IMG/VR virus record: IMGVR_UViG_3300024348_000037
Span: 1-60,110 of that record
Source: a virus
Reading direction: 5' to 3' (one strand)
Length of the DNA stretch: 60,110 nt
A model generated the notes under the pieces. The model was not told the DNA's origin. It did not search any database and was given only the letters and a program-made list of their open reading frames with translations. This document shows, piece by piece, positions 8,720-19,500 of the stretch. Positions within the stretch are counted from its first letter, which is position 1. Each line of letters opens with the position of its first letter. The translations under genes and the position numbers were made by a program.

Positions 8720-11700
8720 TTATGGTATATTAAAATTTATCTGCGATTCGAAGTTTCTAAAGTCAAGTCTATATACATTGTAACTTCCACTTGGATCAAT
8801 GAATGTATCAATCGCAGATTCAGTTGCATTACCACCACTCGGAGTATTTGTTGTGGCATTAGCCTGTGAAACTGAGGCAGCCGTTGTCGACTGAGATATA
8901 TTCAGAGATTCTTCTTGTACAGGAAGATTCGAGTAATAAGCAAGAGTAATTGCACCTGCTGCTCGCGAATTGCCGTCGTTATTTTCAATTACAAATCGTT
9001 TTTGACCAGCAATATTCGAGATGATACGATTTTGAGCGGTAATATCTGTTGTTGCCTCATCAAGACCGGCATCATAATAAAAATCGAATGTCAAGATACC
9101 GTTTTCATCGCTTCGAAGACCTGTGGTATTTGTTGTAGTTGTTCTTATCTGTGTACACTTCGAAGTTTTATTTTCTCCATCAAACGTAAACGTATGATTC
9201 GTATTAGGTTTTAAACCAGATGCAGAAATTATAAACTTCTGAGAATCGGCAATATACTTTATATTGATGGCACTACCAAAAACGTAATAACTATTCAACG
9301 AATTAGTAATTGTAAATGAACTTGGATTTACGCTGTGTACTACGCCTGTATATTCAAACGTATTTGGATTCGATGTTGTTATTACATTTCTCGTGATAGA
9401 ATCTGTAGGATACTGCAGAAAATACCCATAATAGCCTGATCTGCCTTGTGCGCCGTGATTCCTACCCTTGTAGATACGAATTTTAACATATTCGCCGGCT
9501 GTAGGATTATGTGTCCACAACAATTTAAACTGATCTTCAAGGAATGTACCAGAATCAATACTTGTAGGATAAGATTTTCTTCTTAGTTCTCCAAGATTTT
9601 CGATAGAGGAAGCCAACTGACTAAGTTGAGGAAGACGAGATTTATCAGCGGCGGTAATACTCACAGCCGATGCTGAAGTTTGTGTTGCTGTAAATGGCCC
9701 GTTTTGTGAAGTTCCTTGATAAACTGTCGCAGAAATATTATTATCTCTCGAGGCGACATAAAGTTCTACCGGCCCAGAAAGACTGCTGAATAGATAAGTG
9801 AATTCTTCGAATACACTACCAGAATCAGAATAGCTTGTGCTGCTTTGTAGTTGTACGACTGACTCTATTCTTTGAGTAATAGTCGTAACAGTGACATCTC
9901 CGGTTGTATTTGCAACAGTGTTTGCAACAGTATTTGCAACTGTATTTGCAACTGGAAGAGGTCCTGCAGTCGCGATGCTTTGTTCTCCAATCACAAACTC
10001 GTTATATGGAAGTGTCAGAATCCCATTTGCTTGACCAAGGCCATCTGGTTGAAACTTAAGATTTAATTCTCTTACAAACGGACCAAGCTGATCGTCTCTA
10101 ATGTTTGCATAAAATTCTGCATTTCCAACGTCTGCATAAGCATAGTCAGTAAATGGATCTACGAAAAATCCAAACTTAAATCTTTCGAGAGCTGCATTTA
10201 AACTGCTCGGAATAAATCTTGCTTTTGCCAATGCTTCTGCAAGAGTAAACGATACGTAATACTCGAGAACTTTAATTCTTCTGTCGAGGCTACCAATGTC
10301 TGACATTGTATAGCGCTGTTGTTGAACACGCTGTTTTTCTTCAGCAGAACCGGTGGCACTTTTAGTAGATCTGATAGTGTAAATATTTTTTCTTTTTGCG
10401 TCTATCGCGCTTGCAACTTTTGTATCAACAATAGCAATCATATCTGCCGAAAGTATTTCTGGAAGAGAAGGATATGGCGGAATGTTATATATTTGTAGAG
10501 TAAGAGAATTATCTTGCGAAGGAGGCACAACAGGAGAAATACTCGGTTCGCTGCTTCTTGTTTCAAACCCGCCGATCGAATTAATAATAACTCGATCAAC
10601 TCTTCCAAGATATGAACTTACGTTTGCAGAGAGTGTAGAGTTAGGCACAGGGAAAAATGAGCTAACTGCCGAGAAGTAATTTGAATTTGAAGGAAATGTA
10701 GGATTGATAATCGATGTAGCGTTTGCACCAGCCGCAACCGAAGAAATATCGGTAATATAACCAATCGTATTCGCAACCGATGGACGAAGATCTACACAAT
10801 CTCGAACGTCATAATAAATTCCAGATTTTCCTTTAAACTCTGGAAGCTCCATCGTATTAATACTTGTATCGCTTACAAGAGAAGTCAGATTTGCGCTGTC
10901 ATTAATGGTATATGAAGAAATTGTCTTGACACCTGATGCAGCTTGAAAAGCATCAAACTTAACAAGAAGAATATCATTCGTTCCGAGCGCAACTGGATTT
11001 GGTTTTCTTACGAGTTTAGAGATGTCGAGGTAATCTTCATTTTGACCAGAATCAATGAAAAACTCATTCGTGACGTCAGTGACTCCGAAAGTATTCTCTG
11101 TAAAGTAGGCGGTATTACCAGTAAACTTATGCACAGAAGTACTATTTGAGGTCAGAGTAAGGTTGGCGCCTCCGCGTGTAGCAGAGAGTGCAAATCCAGA
11201 TGTATTTGCATATACAGCAAAATATGCTGTAGCATTTGCAAGTCCGCCAAGTACTCCGACACCAGCGGCATTTGAATATACAAGAGAATCTCCATTCGCG
11301 AATGGATTATTTGTAATAGTAATAAACGCGTTAGCGGTTGCGGATCCTGTAATATCTGTGGCTACGTTAAACGTAATGTCTTGAACAGTTGCGTCTTTCT
11401 TGTATACTCCGCGGAGGCGATAAGCATCCGATACACCGAGCGGCCATGGGCCTTGAATGCCTGAACTCGTGTTATTTGCAATTCGAATTCTTACATAGTT
11501 ACCGCGGTTTGATGTTTTCGCTGCCGAGCTTACATTGTTTCTCTGTGCATTATAAACAACAGAAACTGGCATCGAAGCAGCAGCGTTTGAAGTAGCATTC
11601 GCGACATTATTGCCGACATAAATCGTCATGATCTGGCTATTCGAACTGTCGACATTCGCAAACTTCGTAGCTTTGTTTGTTAAAGAGATCGGAATATTCT

Positions 11701-14107
11701 GAGGATAAAATAGAGTAATGCTACCTCCAGAATATGTTTTACCTGGAACAGTAGCGAGAGTCATTAAGGTGTTGTTTGCAATCGATGAGATTTGTGCAGA
11801 AGATGTATTTCCAGCCGTAGAATTAGCAAGAAGAACATAATCTCCAGGAGAAAATTGTGTAGTAAATAATGAACCAGTTCCTACAACATTAGAAGTTGTA
11901 TTATTATCAGTGGCAATAGTACCTGTCGCAACGGTTTGAGACTTAAAGTTTCCGTTTGGAATTACAATGAGATCGCGTTTCTCAGAAGTATTCAACTCTT
12001 CAGTATATGGAAAATATTCCCCAGATGTAAGATTCAGAACGATGGAACCCGCAGAATTAGCAGTTTCAGATGTGTTAATGGTTCTGTACTGATATGTGAT
12101 ATTCGACACGTTCGACGTGGCATTTTTTAGCTTGAAGAGAAGAGAAGAGTCAAACGTATCTTTAAGCTCTGCTTGACCACTAACTAGAACGACGTCGGCG
12201 ATCGCTTTATTACCGCTGCTATAATAGATACTTCTTACATCTTTCGTATTTTTACCAGCTTCCATCTTAATGTCGAAGAGATACATTCTGTATACGGCAT
12301 TCGCATTACCGACATCTCCGCTCTGATAAGTAAAAGTACGAAGTCTTGCAGTACCAATTTTTGTTCCAACTGGGGAAATTGTAGTCGAGCCAGTGCTAAT
12401 ATAATTGGCGGCATTCGCATAAAGATCGACTTGACCTCCGATATCAAAGTTAAACGATCCGACAAGTTCGTCGACTTCGTAGTAGTTACCATATCCAAGA
12501 CGAGTTTGTGAAGCAGGATCATTCAGCTTCGTCGTGCCTTTATTAATATTTTGCTTATAGTTGTCGATAGTTTCGATACGAATACCGTTAATATAAGCTT
12601 TACCTGGATCAATCTTCATATTTACAAGATTAGCGGTGTCTGAGAAAGTACTAGAATCTTTCGTCACTGTAAGAAACTGATCGATGACATAGTTACCAGA
12701 TTCTTCGTATGTTCTTTTAGCCAACTCACGGCCAATGATGTTATAAACGGTGTCTTGATTAATACGATATGGTCGACCATCTGTAAACTCAATGATCGGA
12801 AGAAATTCTGAATTTGCGTCAGCTTCTGCTTTTGTTAGTACACTAATGACTGGCGTGAGTTTGAGGCGATCTGCACCAGGAGCCGCATAGTTATAAGTAC
12901 CGGTGGCATTATCAAGAAGCGTCTGATCTTGATTTGAATTGACGATACTTTCATTCGTATAGAAACCAACAGACTTATCAAAAGCAGTATTCGAATATTT
13001 GTTCACAACTTCAAATTGAGAAGCGACTCTTGAAAAGAATCCTTTTTGATAGATCGTACCTTCGCCAATCGTCACGCCGTAGCCAGTACCAATCGGAACT
13101 GAGGTGGCATTTGCTATTTGAATGGTAGCAAGGAATGTTTCTGCTACAAGTTCAAGCTCGCCTAATTCTGTAGCGGTAGCTGTTGATGTAGTTGAATTGT
13201 TGGCGATAGTGACATGTGGCTCGACATAATACCCTGAACCTTGACCGATTACCTGAACTGCAGTAACTTTACCTAAACTGTCTGTTGTAATCGAGCCGAC
13301 GCCGCCAGAACCAACAATTGCGACGACATTCGCAGATGCTCCAGACGTGAAGTTGCGAATCTGCTCGCCAGCAGCAAATCTGAACTTAATCGTATTTGCA
13401 GAAATAAGATCAGAATACTCTGGTCTTACCTTCAAAATAAGTGCGGTACTATTTGCAGTAGTATTGGCTTCGATAATCACTGCGTTTGCAACGCCATTTT
13501 GAATTACAGAATTTGCAACGAACTGAGCAGCATTGGCCATGCCGCCAGTGCTATTCTGTACGGCAAGAGCAGACATCACAACTACGCTGTCGTTGTTTGC
13601 AAACTTCGAAGCGCCGTCGTTGACTTTGATATTAAAGATAGGATAAGACTTATCGAAAACTGTAAGAGTTTCATCTGCAGTAAAAGAGTCGGTTGAGAAA
13701 TTATTTCCCGAACTAATGTAGTTCACAAACAGTGTGTTTAAATCTGGTGAACGAGATTGCAAGCCGGAAGCCGTCTTTACAATATAAGCTTCTACATTTG
13801 CAGCGTTCTTGACATATAGATTATTATAAAGAGTGATATCGACTTGTAGACCATTAGTCGTCAGATCGTTGATCTTGATATAAGGAACTTTGTCATGCTT
13901 AGTAATGGTGCAACCATCGATGATTGTACCACGCTTGAATACGTTGTCACCAAACTTCTCAATTTGATTTTGCAAGATGGATTGGAGCTGATTGAGCTCA
14001 CGTGCTTGGACTGCGACACCAGGCTGGAACAGAACTTTATAAAAGTCCTTCTTGGAATCGAAGTCATCAAAATAAGGAGATACGTTTAGGTTGGTTTCCA
14101 GAGCCAT
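8720..14107 (-). CDS. DUF4815 giant baseplate/tail protein (1795 aa)
   Basis: The N-terminus (VSPYFDDFDSKKDFYKVLF, then VAVQARELNQLQSILQNQIEKFGDN, given in two parts) is the DUF4815 signature seen in structural proteins of T4-like cyanophages. DUF4815 proteins sit next to gp8 and are thought to belong to the baseplate periphery or fibre attachment. The central part is Asn/Thr/Ala-rich with beta modules, one of them like the repeats of the gp7-like protein (residues about 960-1030). A VANT tandem repeat lies near residue 1390. It is among the longest genes here and starts 4 nt after the gp8 stop. Virion location is well supported by family; exact position is inferred. Confidence 0.85.
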   Translation of the reverse strand: MALETNLNVSPYFDDFDSKKDFYKVLFQPGVAVQARELNQLQSILQNQIEKFGDNVFKRGTIIDGCTITKHDKVPYIKINDLTTNGLQVDITLYNNLYVKNAANVEAYIVKTASGLQSRSPDLNTLFVNYISSGNNFSTDSFTADETLTVFDKSYPIFNIKVNDGASKFANNDSVVVMSALAVQNSTGGMANAAQFVANSVIQNGVANAVIIEANTTANSTALILKVRPEYSDLISANTIKFRFAAGEQIRNFTSGASANVVAIVGSGGVGSITTDSLGKVTAVQVIGQGSGYYVEPHVTIANNSTTSTATATELGELELVAETFLATIQIANATSVPIGTGYGVTIGEGTIYQKGFFSRVASQFEVVNKYSNTAFDKSVGFYTNESIVNSNQDQTLLDNATGTYNYAAPGADRLKLTPVISVLTKAEADANSEFLPIIEFTDGRPYRINQDTVYNIIGRELAKRTYEESGNYVIDQFLTVTKDSSTFSDTANLVNMKIDPGKAYINGIRIETIDNYKQNINKGTTKLNDPASQTRLGYGNYYEVDELVGSFNFDIGGQVDLYANAANYISTGSTTISPVGTKIGTARLRTFTYQSGDVGNANAVYRMYLFDIKMEAGKNTKDVRSIYYSSGNKAIADVVLVSGQAELKDTFDSSLLFKLKNATSNVSNITYQYRTINTSETANSAGSIVLNLTSGEYFPYTEELNTSEKRDLIVIPNGNFKSQTVATGTIATDNNTTSNVVGTGSLFTTQFSPGDYVLLANSTAGNTSSAQISSIANNTLMTLATVPGKTYSGGSITLFYPQNIPISLTNKATKFANVDSSNSQIMTIYVGNNVANATSNAAASMPVSVVYNAQRNNVSSAAKTSNRGNYVRIRIANNTSSGIQGPWPLGVSDAYRLRGVYKKDATVQDITFNVATDITGSATANAFITITNNPFANGDSLVYSNAAGVGVLGGLANATAYFAVYANTSGFALSATRGGANLTLTSNSTSVHKFTGNTAYFTENTFGVTDVTNEFFIDSGQNEDYLDISKLVRKPNPVALGTNDILLVKFDAFQAASGVKTISSYTINDSANLTSLVSDTSINTMELPEFKGKSGIYYDVRDCVDLRPSVANTIGYITDISSVAAGANATSIINPTFPSNSNYFSAVSSFFPVPNSTLSANVSSYLGRVDRVIINSIGGFETRSSEPSISPVVPPSQDNSLTLQIYNIPPYPSLPEILSADMIAIVDTKVASAIDAKRKNIYTIRSTKSATGSAEEKQRVQQQRYTMSDIGSLDRRIKVLEYYVSFTLAEALAKARFIPSSLNAALERFKFGFFVDPFTDYAYADVGNAEFYANIRDDQLGPFVRELNLKFQPDGLGQANGILTLPYNEFVIGEQSIATAGPLPVANTVANTVANTVANTTGDVTVTTITQRIESVVQLQSSTSYSDSGSVFEEFTYLFSSLSGPVELYVASRDNNISATVYQGTSQNGPFTATQTSASAVSITAADKSRLPQLSQLASSIENLGELRRKSYPTSIDSGTFLEDQFKLLWTHNPTAGEYVKIRIYKGRNHGAQGRSGYYGYFLQYPTDSITRNVITTSNPNTFEYTGVVHSVNPSSFTITNSLNSYYVFGSAINIKYIADSQKFIISASGLKPNTNHTFTFDGENKTSKCTQIRTTTTNTTGLRSDENGILTFDFYYDAGLDEATTDITAQNRIISNIAGQKRFVIENNDGNSRAAGAITLAYYSNLPVQEESLNISQSTTAASVSQANATTNTPSGGNATESAIDTFIDPSGSYNVYRLDFRNFESQINFNIP
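9906..9953 (-). repeat. 12-bp tandem repeat coding VANT x4
   Basis: Four adjacent 12-bp units (plus strand gtatttgcaaca, gtgtttgcaaca, gtatttgcaact, gtatttgcaact), each coding Val-Ala-Asn-Thr in the DUF4815 protein. The near-identity of the units suggests recent slippage expansion in a linker. Confidence 0.9.
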
Positions 14108-14111
14108 TTAA

Positions 14112-16535
14112 TTAAAACTCCAATACTATCTTTATAATTTCTGATTTGTTATTATCTCGAGCGATAGGATCAAGATTCTCTAAATAAAGAACCTCGCCGC
14201 TACCGACTACAAAGTCTCCGTTGTATTTATTCAATAATGGGGAAAGCTCTGCAGAAGATACTGCACCTGCAATATCTCTGACTCCACGCGCATCAAGATT
14301 AAAGATGCCTGATTTATTACTAATCCACAATATATCAGAAGCGCCGTCGATCTCATCAACATGATGAACTCTACCTCGAGGTTGTGCGTATGCAATCAGA
14401 CTTTCTTGTTGAATTTCTTCGTCTTCGAGGAACGGTACGCCTCCTACACTAAAAGTGCCAATGAGGCGTGTCAGCTGACGAGAGTACTCGAATGAACTTG
14501 CTGCTCTATCGTTAATTTCAGGTGTTCCAGTAATAGTTGCTGTCGTTCCAGAAACTGGAATTGCTGTATCTCCTGACATACCACCGACTCCGATGATACG
14601 ACTACCAGAAGTAAATACTCCCGCAACGTTTGAGAGTTCGATTTGACTTGATCCAGAGAATGACACGATGCCGCTTGCTTGAACTACAATAGCCGAGATT
14701 TCACAATTATTTGCAGTAAATGAACTGCTTGTATTTGCAGTCGTAATACGATAGTCTTCTGGGACGCTAGCTACGGTCGATATGTAGTTATTCGAACCGT
14801 CTGTGACAAGAACATAATCGCCGACTGAGAAAGCATCTTTGTAAGTCGGCGCATCTAGATTTGCAAGAGCGACAGTGATACTACCATTCGATCCTCCAGA
14901 AGCCGCGTCGAAGCCGACGATTGGTGCTGAAGTGTATCCAGATCCAGTGTTCGATATAGTAACAGAAGTAATAACATTTGCAGTTGTTGCAAATGTACCC
15001 GCTGCGCCTGTTCCATTTGTTCCTGAATTATTAAACACTAATTGGTTATTTGCAACGCTATTGTATCCTACTCCCCCGCTTACAATCGTAGCAGTATTAG
15101 AAAGAATACCAAAAGCCCGCTTCTGAATATTCGTGTTTGCTGATGTGATCGATACGTTACCGTGCAATTTGAGTTTTCGATACTGATAGACTTTCTCACC
15201 AATCGAAAAACCTGGACCAACAGTATTAGCAATATTCATGTCAACTTCAGTGAACAACGCATTTTTAATCAGTCCAACTTGTCGAAAGTCATTTTCGATT
15301 GGAATAATTCCACTCTCGCTATTATTAAATTTAGCACTCAGACATACTCTCTTTGCAAAGAGTTCGTTATAAGGATCTGAACCATGGCCATTCTTCGGAG
15401 AAATAATTGGTCTGAGTGATGCAGGAGAAAAGTATGTTGCGGTTGAAATCACCGCAGGAAGTTGAATGTATGTTTCATCGAAAATCGACGGAGGAATAGT
15501 AAGAGGCTGTTCAGAAACATATGATTCAGCCTTTCGATAGTTTTCACCAACCGCAAGAAGTTCGACTCTATTAATAGAATTCGTCGAAGCAGCATCGATA
15601 TACACAATTCCTTCGGCTGGAATTGATTCTTCACCATCTCCCCAAACGAATGCATATGGATATACTTCGTAAGTATCTCCGGCTGAAGGTGTATTAATAA
15701 ATGCCGAATCAAGAATGAATTTCTTCTGAGCGGCAGTACCTTCGTAATTGACGATTCTTTTATACTCTCCAACGGCGACACCAGAAGTCATCTTTATGAC
15801 ACAACCTTGATAGTAGTCATCGATAGCCGCGGCGGTTGCAGGAGCACCATAAAAAGTCGGAATACCTTCAACAGTAACATCAGAAGTTAACAGCGTGGCA
15901 GAGGCAATGTAGTTATCATATCCAGCGCCGGCGTCTTCTACTTTAATGACTTCGATCGTTCCTCGAGTCGCGCCCGCTATTACATCAGTATTGGCGGTAA
16001 TAGGAATATACTGTGATGTAGCAAATTTTTCATACTGTGTTTTTGTGATGGTGTACATGTATTTCCATACATAACCGTCTCCAGTTTCGACAGGATTCAG
16101 ATCAGCGGCACTTCCTACACGAGAAGGCGCGACAGTCGAATTTACGTTGATAGTATCAGTGCTTTTGTTAAACAAGCATTTCCATACATTGTATTCTGTA
16201 TCATCATCGACAGTGATAAAGAAGTCTTTGGTTTCAAGATCTCCATCAAGATGATCATACATTGCATAATGAGTGTTTGATTCCCACAAATGCTTTTTTG
16301 CCATGTGCACGACATCTGCAGAAGAAACTTTCTTCGCAAAGATCATATTGTCATAGACATCTGTATCGACTACACGTATACTATTATTCGGAGTAGGAAT
16401 AATCGTGTCACTATTAGCATAAGGAATATGACGAGCGGCATAGACAAAGTAATCATTGTTAGCAAAGCTATTAATGAAGTTTGCAGCTGCCGCTACATTA
16501 AAACTACTCGTAATGAGTTTTTGTGTTACTGCCAT
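14112..16535 (-). CDS. 8: Baseplate wedge subunit gp8 homologue (expanded)
   Basis: 807 aa against 334 in T4 gp8. The first 200 residues carry gp8 features: a K-x-I-T-S-S-F start, RHIPYANSDTIIPTPNNS, YNVWKCLFNKST, and the typical GDGYVWKYMYTITKTQYEKF. The C-terminus (GEVLYLENLDPIARDNNKSE then IIKIVLEF) matches the gp8 end 'GE-I-Y-MENRPPI....E.INILF'. The extra length is an Asn/Ser/Gly-rich insert at residues about 440-640. gp8 is a dimeric wedge component linking gp7 to the fibres. It lies directly after the gp7-like gene, as in T4. Confidence 0.88.
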   Translation of the reverse strand: MAVTQKLITSSFNVAAAANFINSFANNDYFVYAARHIPYANSDTIIPTPNNSIRVVDTDVYDNMIFAKKVSSADVVHMAKKHLWESNTHYAMYDHLDGDLETKDFFITVDDDTEYNVWKCLFNKSTDTINVNSTVAPSRVGSAADLNPVETGDGYVWKYMYTITKTQYEKFATSQYIPITANTDVIAGATRGTIEVIKVEDAGAGYDNYIASATLLTSDVTVEGIPTFYGAPATAAAIDDYYQGCVIKMTSGVAVGEYKRIVNYEGTAAQKKFILDSAFINTPSAGDTYEVYPYAFVWGDGEESIPAEGIVYIDAASTNSINRVELLAVGENYRKAESYVSEQPLTIPPSIFDETYIQLPAVISTATYFSPASLRPIISPKNGHGSDPYNELFAKRVCLSAKFNNSESGIIPIENDFRQVGLIKNALFTEVDMNIANTVGPGFSIGEKVYQYRKLKLHGNVSITSANTNIQKRAFGILSNTATIVSGGVGYNSVANNQLVFNNSGTNGTGAAGTFATTANVITSVTISNTGSGYTSAPIVGFDAASGGSNGSITVALANLDAPTYKDAFSVGDYVLVTDGSNNYISTVASVPEDYRITTANTSSSFTANNCEISAIVVQASGIVSFSGSSQIELSNVAGVFTSGSRIIGVGGMSGDTAIPVSGTTATITGTPEINDRAASSFEYSRQLTRLIGTFSVGGVPFLEDEEIQQESLIAYAQPRGRVHHVDEIDGASDILWISNKSGIFNLDARGVRDIAGAVSSAELSPLLNKYNGDFVVGSGEVLYLENLDPIARDNNKSEIIKIVLEF

Positions 16536-19500
16536 TTATTCCTCTATCGTCTTTGTCAAGAAGTGACCAGCCGTCGCCGATCCACTAGATGTAGTATTCG
16601 CTGTTATATTTATAGGACTTCCATTCGCGGTGAGAGATAGTTTCACTGTATTTGGAGTAGTATTTACAATATAATAGTTCTGATTATTTGCAAGTTTTTG
16701 AATTCTTAGAATATGTGTCTCTACTGTTGCGTTCGAGTAAACGTTAACTGCTTTGCCGATAGAGTTTGCAAGCTTTATTGCCGTAGAGTTTGCGCTTCGA
16801 ATAAAGAACTCATTGCCTTCTGTAAGACCAATAGCAGCAGATCCACCGTTCTTTGTATACTTGACAACATCACCTCTTCTAAAGAGATTGTTTGCTACAC
16901 TAATCGTGTTCGAACTGATCGTATTCGTAACAAACGATAACGATACGTTTGCTTCGACTGCAGTGTTCGATGTAGTATAAAGTACAAGATCGCCATTTGC
17001 AAAAGGATTAATCACTTTTGTCAGTGTATGCAATGCAAGAGTATTACTTAGTGACACAGTATTCAGATTGAGAGCATCTCCGCCTTGTGTTTCAGAGATC
17101 TTGATACCCGTCGTATTCGCAAGCACTACATAATAATAGCTATTATTCGATAGACTTGAAGCACTTCCTACTCCGATTGGATTTGCTTCTAGTGTAGTAT
17201 ATTGTAAATAATCATTTACATTTAATGGGAATGTGGTATAATAAGGATTAGTCCCTAACGATATCAGATCAGTATCATTGCCAACATTCGCTACATTAAA
17301 CTTAAAGCTTACATCTTCGATGTCTGTTTCAATCGTATCATCCGGAGTCGAAACATCATCGGCAGAATTAAATTGTACTTCTTCGCCCGTAGAAATGCTC
17401 GTCAAAGCGAGCGCGGCATTCGCTTCTTCTACGATCAATGCAGATCCAAAGAATTTCGTTCCTGCGACGTGCATCACTTTCTTGAACATATCAGAGTATC
17501 TGTCTACTGAGATCTTCGAAAGGATCTCATAAGAATACTCTTGATAATAGTCGTTATCATGAACGTAGATATCGTCAGACAAGAAGCCTTTCGAGCTCCG
17601 ATAATATCCGATGCCAATGCCATGGCCGTCGAGGACTATCTTTGCGGTACCAGCTCTTAGATTATCTTCTGAGACAAAGTCGACAATTTCAGCGTTCGAA
17701 TATGCAAATCCTGAATCGAGCACTTGTAGCGCAGTTACTTCTCCGTCTCCGGTCACAACGTTTGCTGTGATTTCCGCATTTAATCCAATCGGATATAATA
17801 CTGATAAATCTTCGGTGGCGCCTATTACATTTGCTTCGGCACCAGAAACTTCTCCGATCATTGTATCGCTTGGCAACCAAGTATTTTCGAATGTAATTCT
17901 CTTTGCAAGCATATGACTACTGTTGCTTGACTTGACGATAGCCTTCGCCGTCGATACAATTTCGAAGAGACTGACGTTTGAAACAAGACCATTCGCGGTC
18001 GGTACAGTGTACGAAAAAATAATGGCATTATTGACAAGTGGAGCAGTGTTCCCAGTCACTCTGATATAATCGCCAGTGGTATTGGAGAAAACTGAAGAGA
18101 CGAAGGAATTGACAATGCCACTCGTGCTATTCGTCTGAAATAACTTATCTTTTGGCAAATATCCTGGAAGAGTTGCAATCGTATGTGACTCTCCGCCAGT
18201 CGAGTTGGCAGTGATATTAATTGCAGATCCACCGAGGGTAGAAGACAACTTAAATCCTACGTTATTCGCAGAAACAATATAGTAAACGGCATTTGCTGTC
18301 AACCCACTAATCGCAGTATTACCATTTGGAATTCTGTACTGAACAATTTGTCCATTACCAAACTCATTTGTAAAGTTACGTAAGTTATGACCGCCCATAT
18401 CGGCATTATAATATCTAAGGAAGTGCCCGTTACTTCCAGGATTTGCTGCGGTCAAATCTACATTTGCGCCGCCGGCGGTAATTGAAAGAGCTAAACCGGT
18501 ACTATTCGCATAGCGAACATAATAAAGTGCTTCAGCTTCTAAACCAGAAACGACAGCAGTATTAGATGAAATTACATATCTGACTTGACCGCCATTTGCA
18601 AATAAGCTATTTGCAGAGGCAATGCTAATGAAATCATTACTATTCTGTACGTCAGTATTCGAGTTAAATTCTGCTACATTTGAGCTTTGAGTAATATTGA
18701 CTTTGGCTGCAGTGTTTCCAGCGTCAGTGGTAAGAATAACACCTGTCGAATTCGATGTCAAAACATAATAGAAATTATTATTACTAAGTCCTGTAACAGC
18801 AGTATTTCCTGGCTCAGTAAAGTAACGAACTAAATCATTCGCAGCATATACGTTACCATCGATTTCAATAAAATCTGTATTTGAGTTGACTTCATCTGTG
18901 GCATTAAACGTAGTAGAGATATCTCGATAGAAGATAAAGTCTGATGAGCTATTGGCTTCGAACTGAGATTGTACAGTAAATGTCTTGGCATCATACGTAT
19001 TGCTATATGCACCAGAAGAAACTTGCAGATCAAAAAACTTGAGATTTGCTTGTGATTGATTGACTATTTCTCCAGGAACAAAGTTTTTCGTTGCATTTTC
19101 GAATGTAATTACAAAATCTTTACGATCAAATCCTGCAATATATGGCTGATGCGCGAGCACAAAAGGATCGACATCATAATCTTCACCTGGATTAACTTGA
19201 TTGAGTGATCCAATGATACCAATCTCAAATCTACCAAATGTCAAACACGAATATAGTATATCTAAGTGATTACCTTCAGGATTTTTAGGAAATCCATATG
19301 CGTCTGAAGAGATAAACTGCGAAGCGAATACTTGATTTGCTTGAGCAACAGTTGGTAATTCTGCTACTGCAGTAATTGCAGTATTGACAGCCGAATTGCT
19401 ATATACTATAATATTACCGTTTGCTGGAACAGATGTCGTATTTGTAAAACCAAAGTCACGAATAGGATCTTTGATAAGAAGATTAGTTCCCGTTACATCA

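Noticed and set aside
16607-16614. TATAAATA on the minus strand inside the gp7-like gene, about 70 nt before gp8
   Set aside because: It is produced by the I-N-I codons of a repeat module and may be chance; not listed as a promoter, although use for gp8 cannot be excluded.
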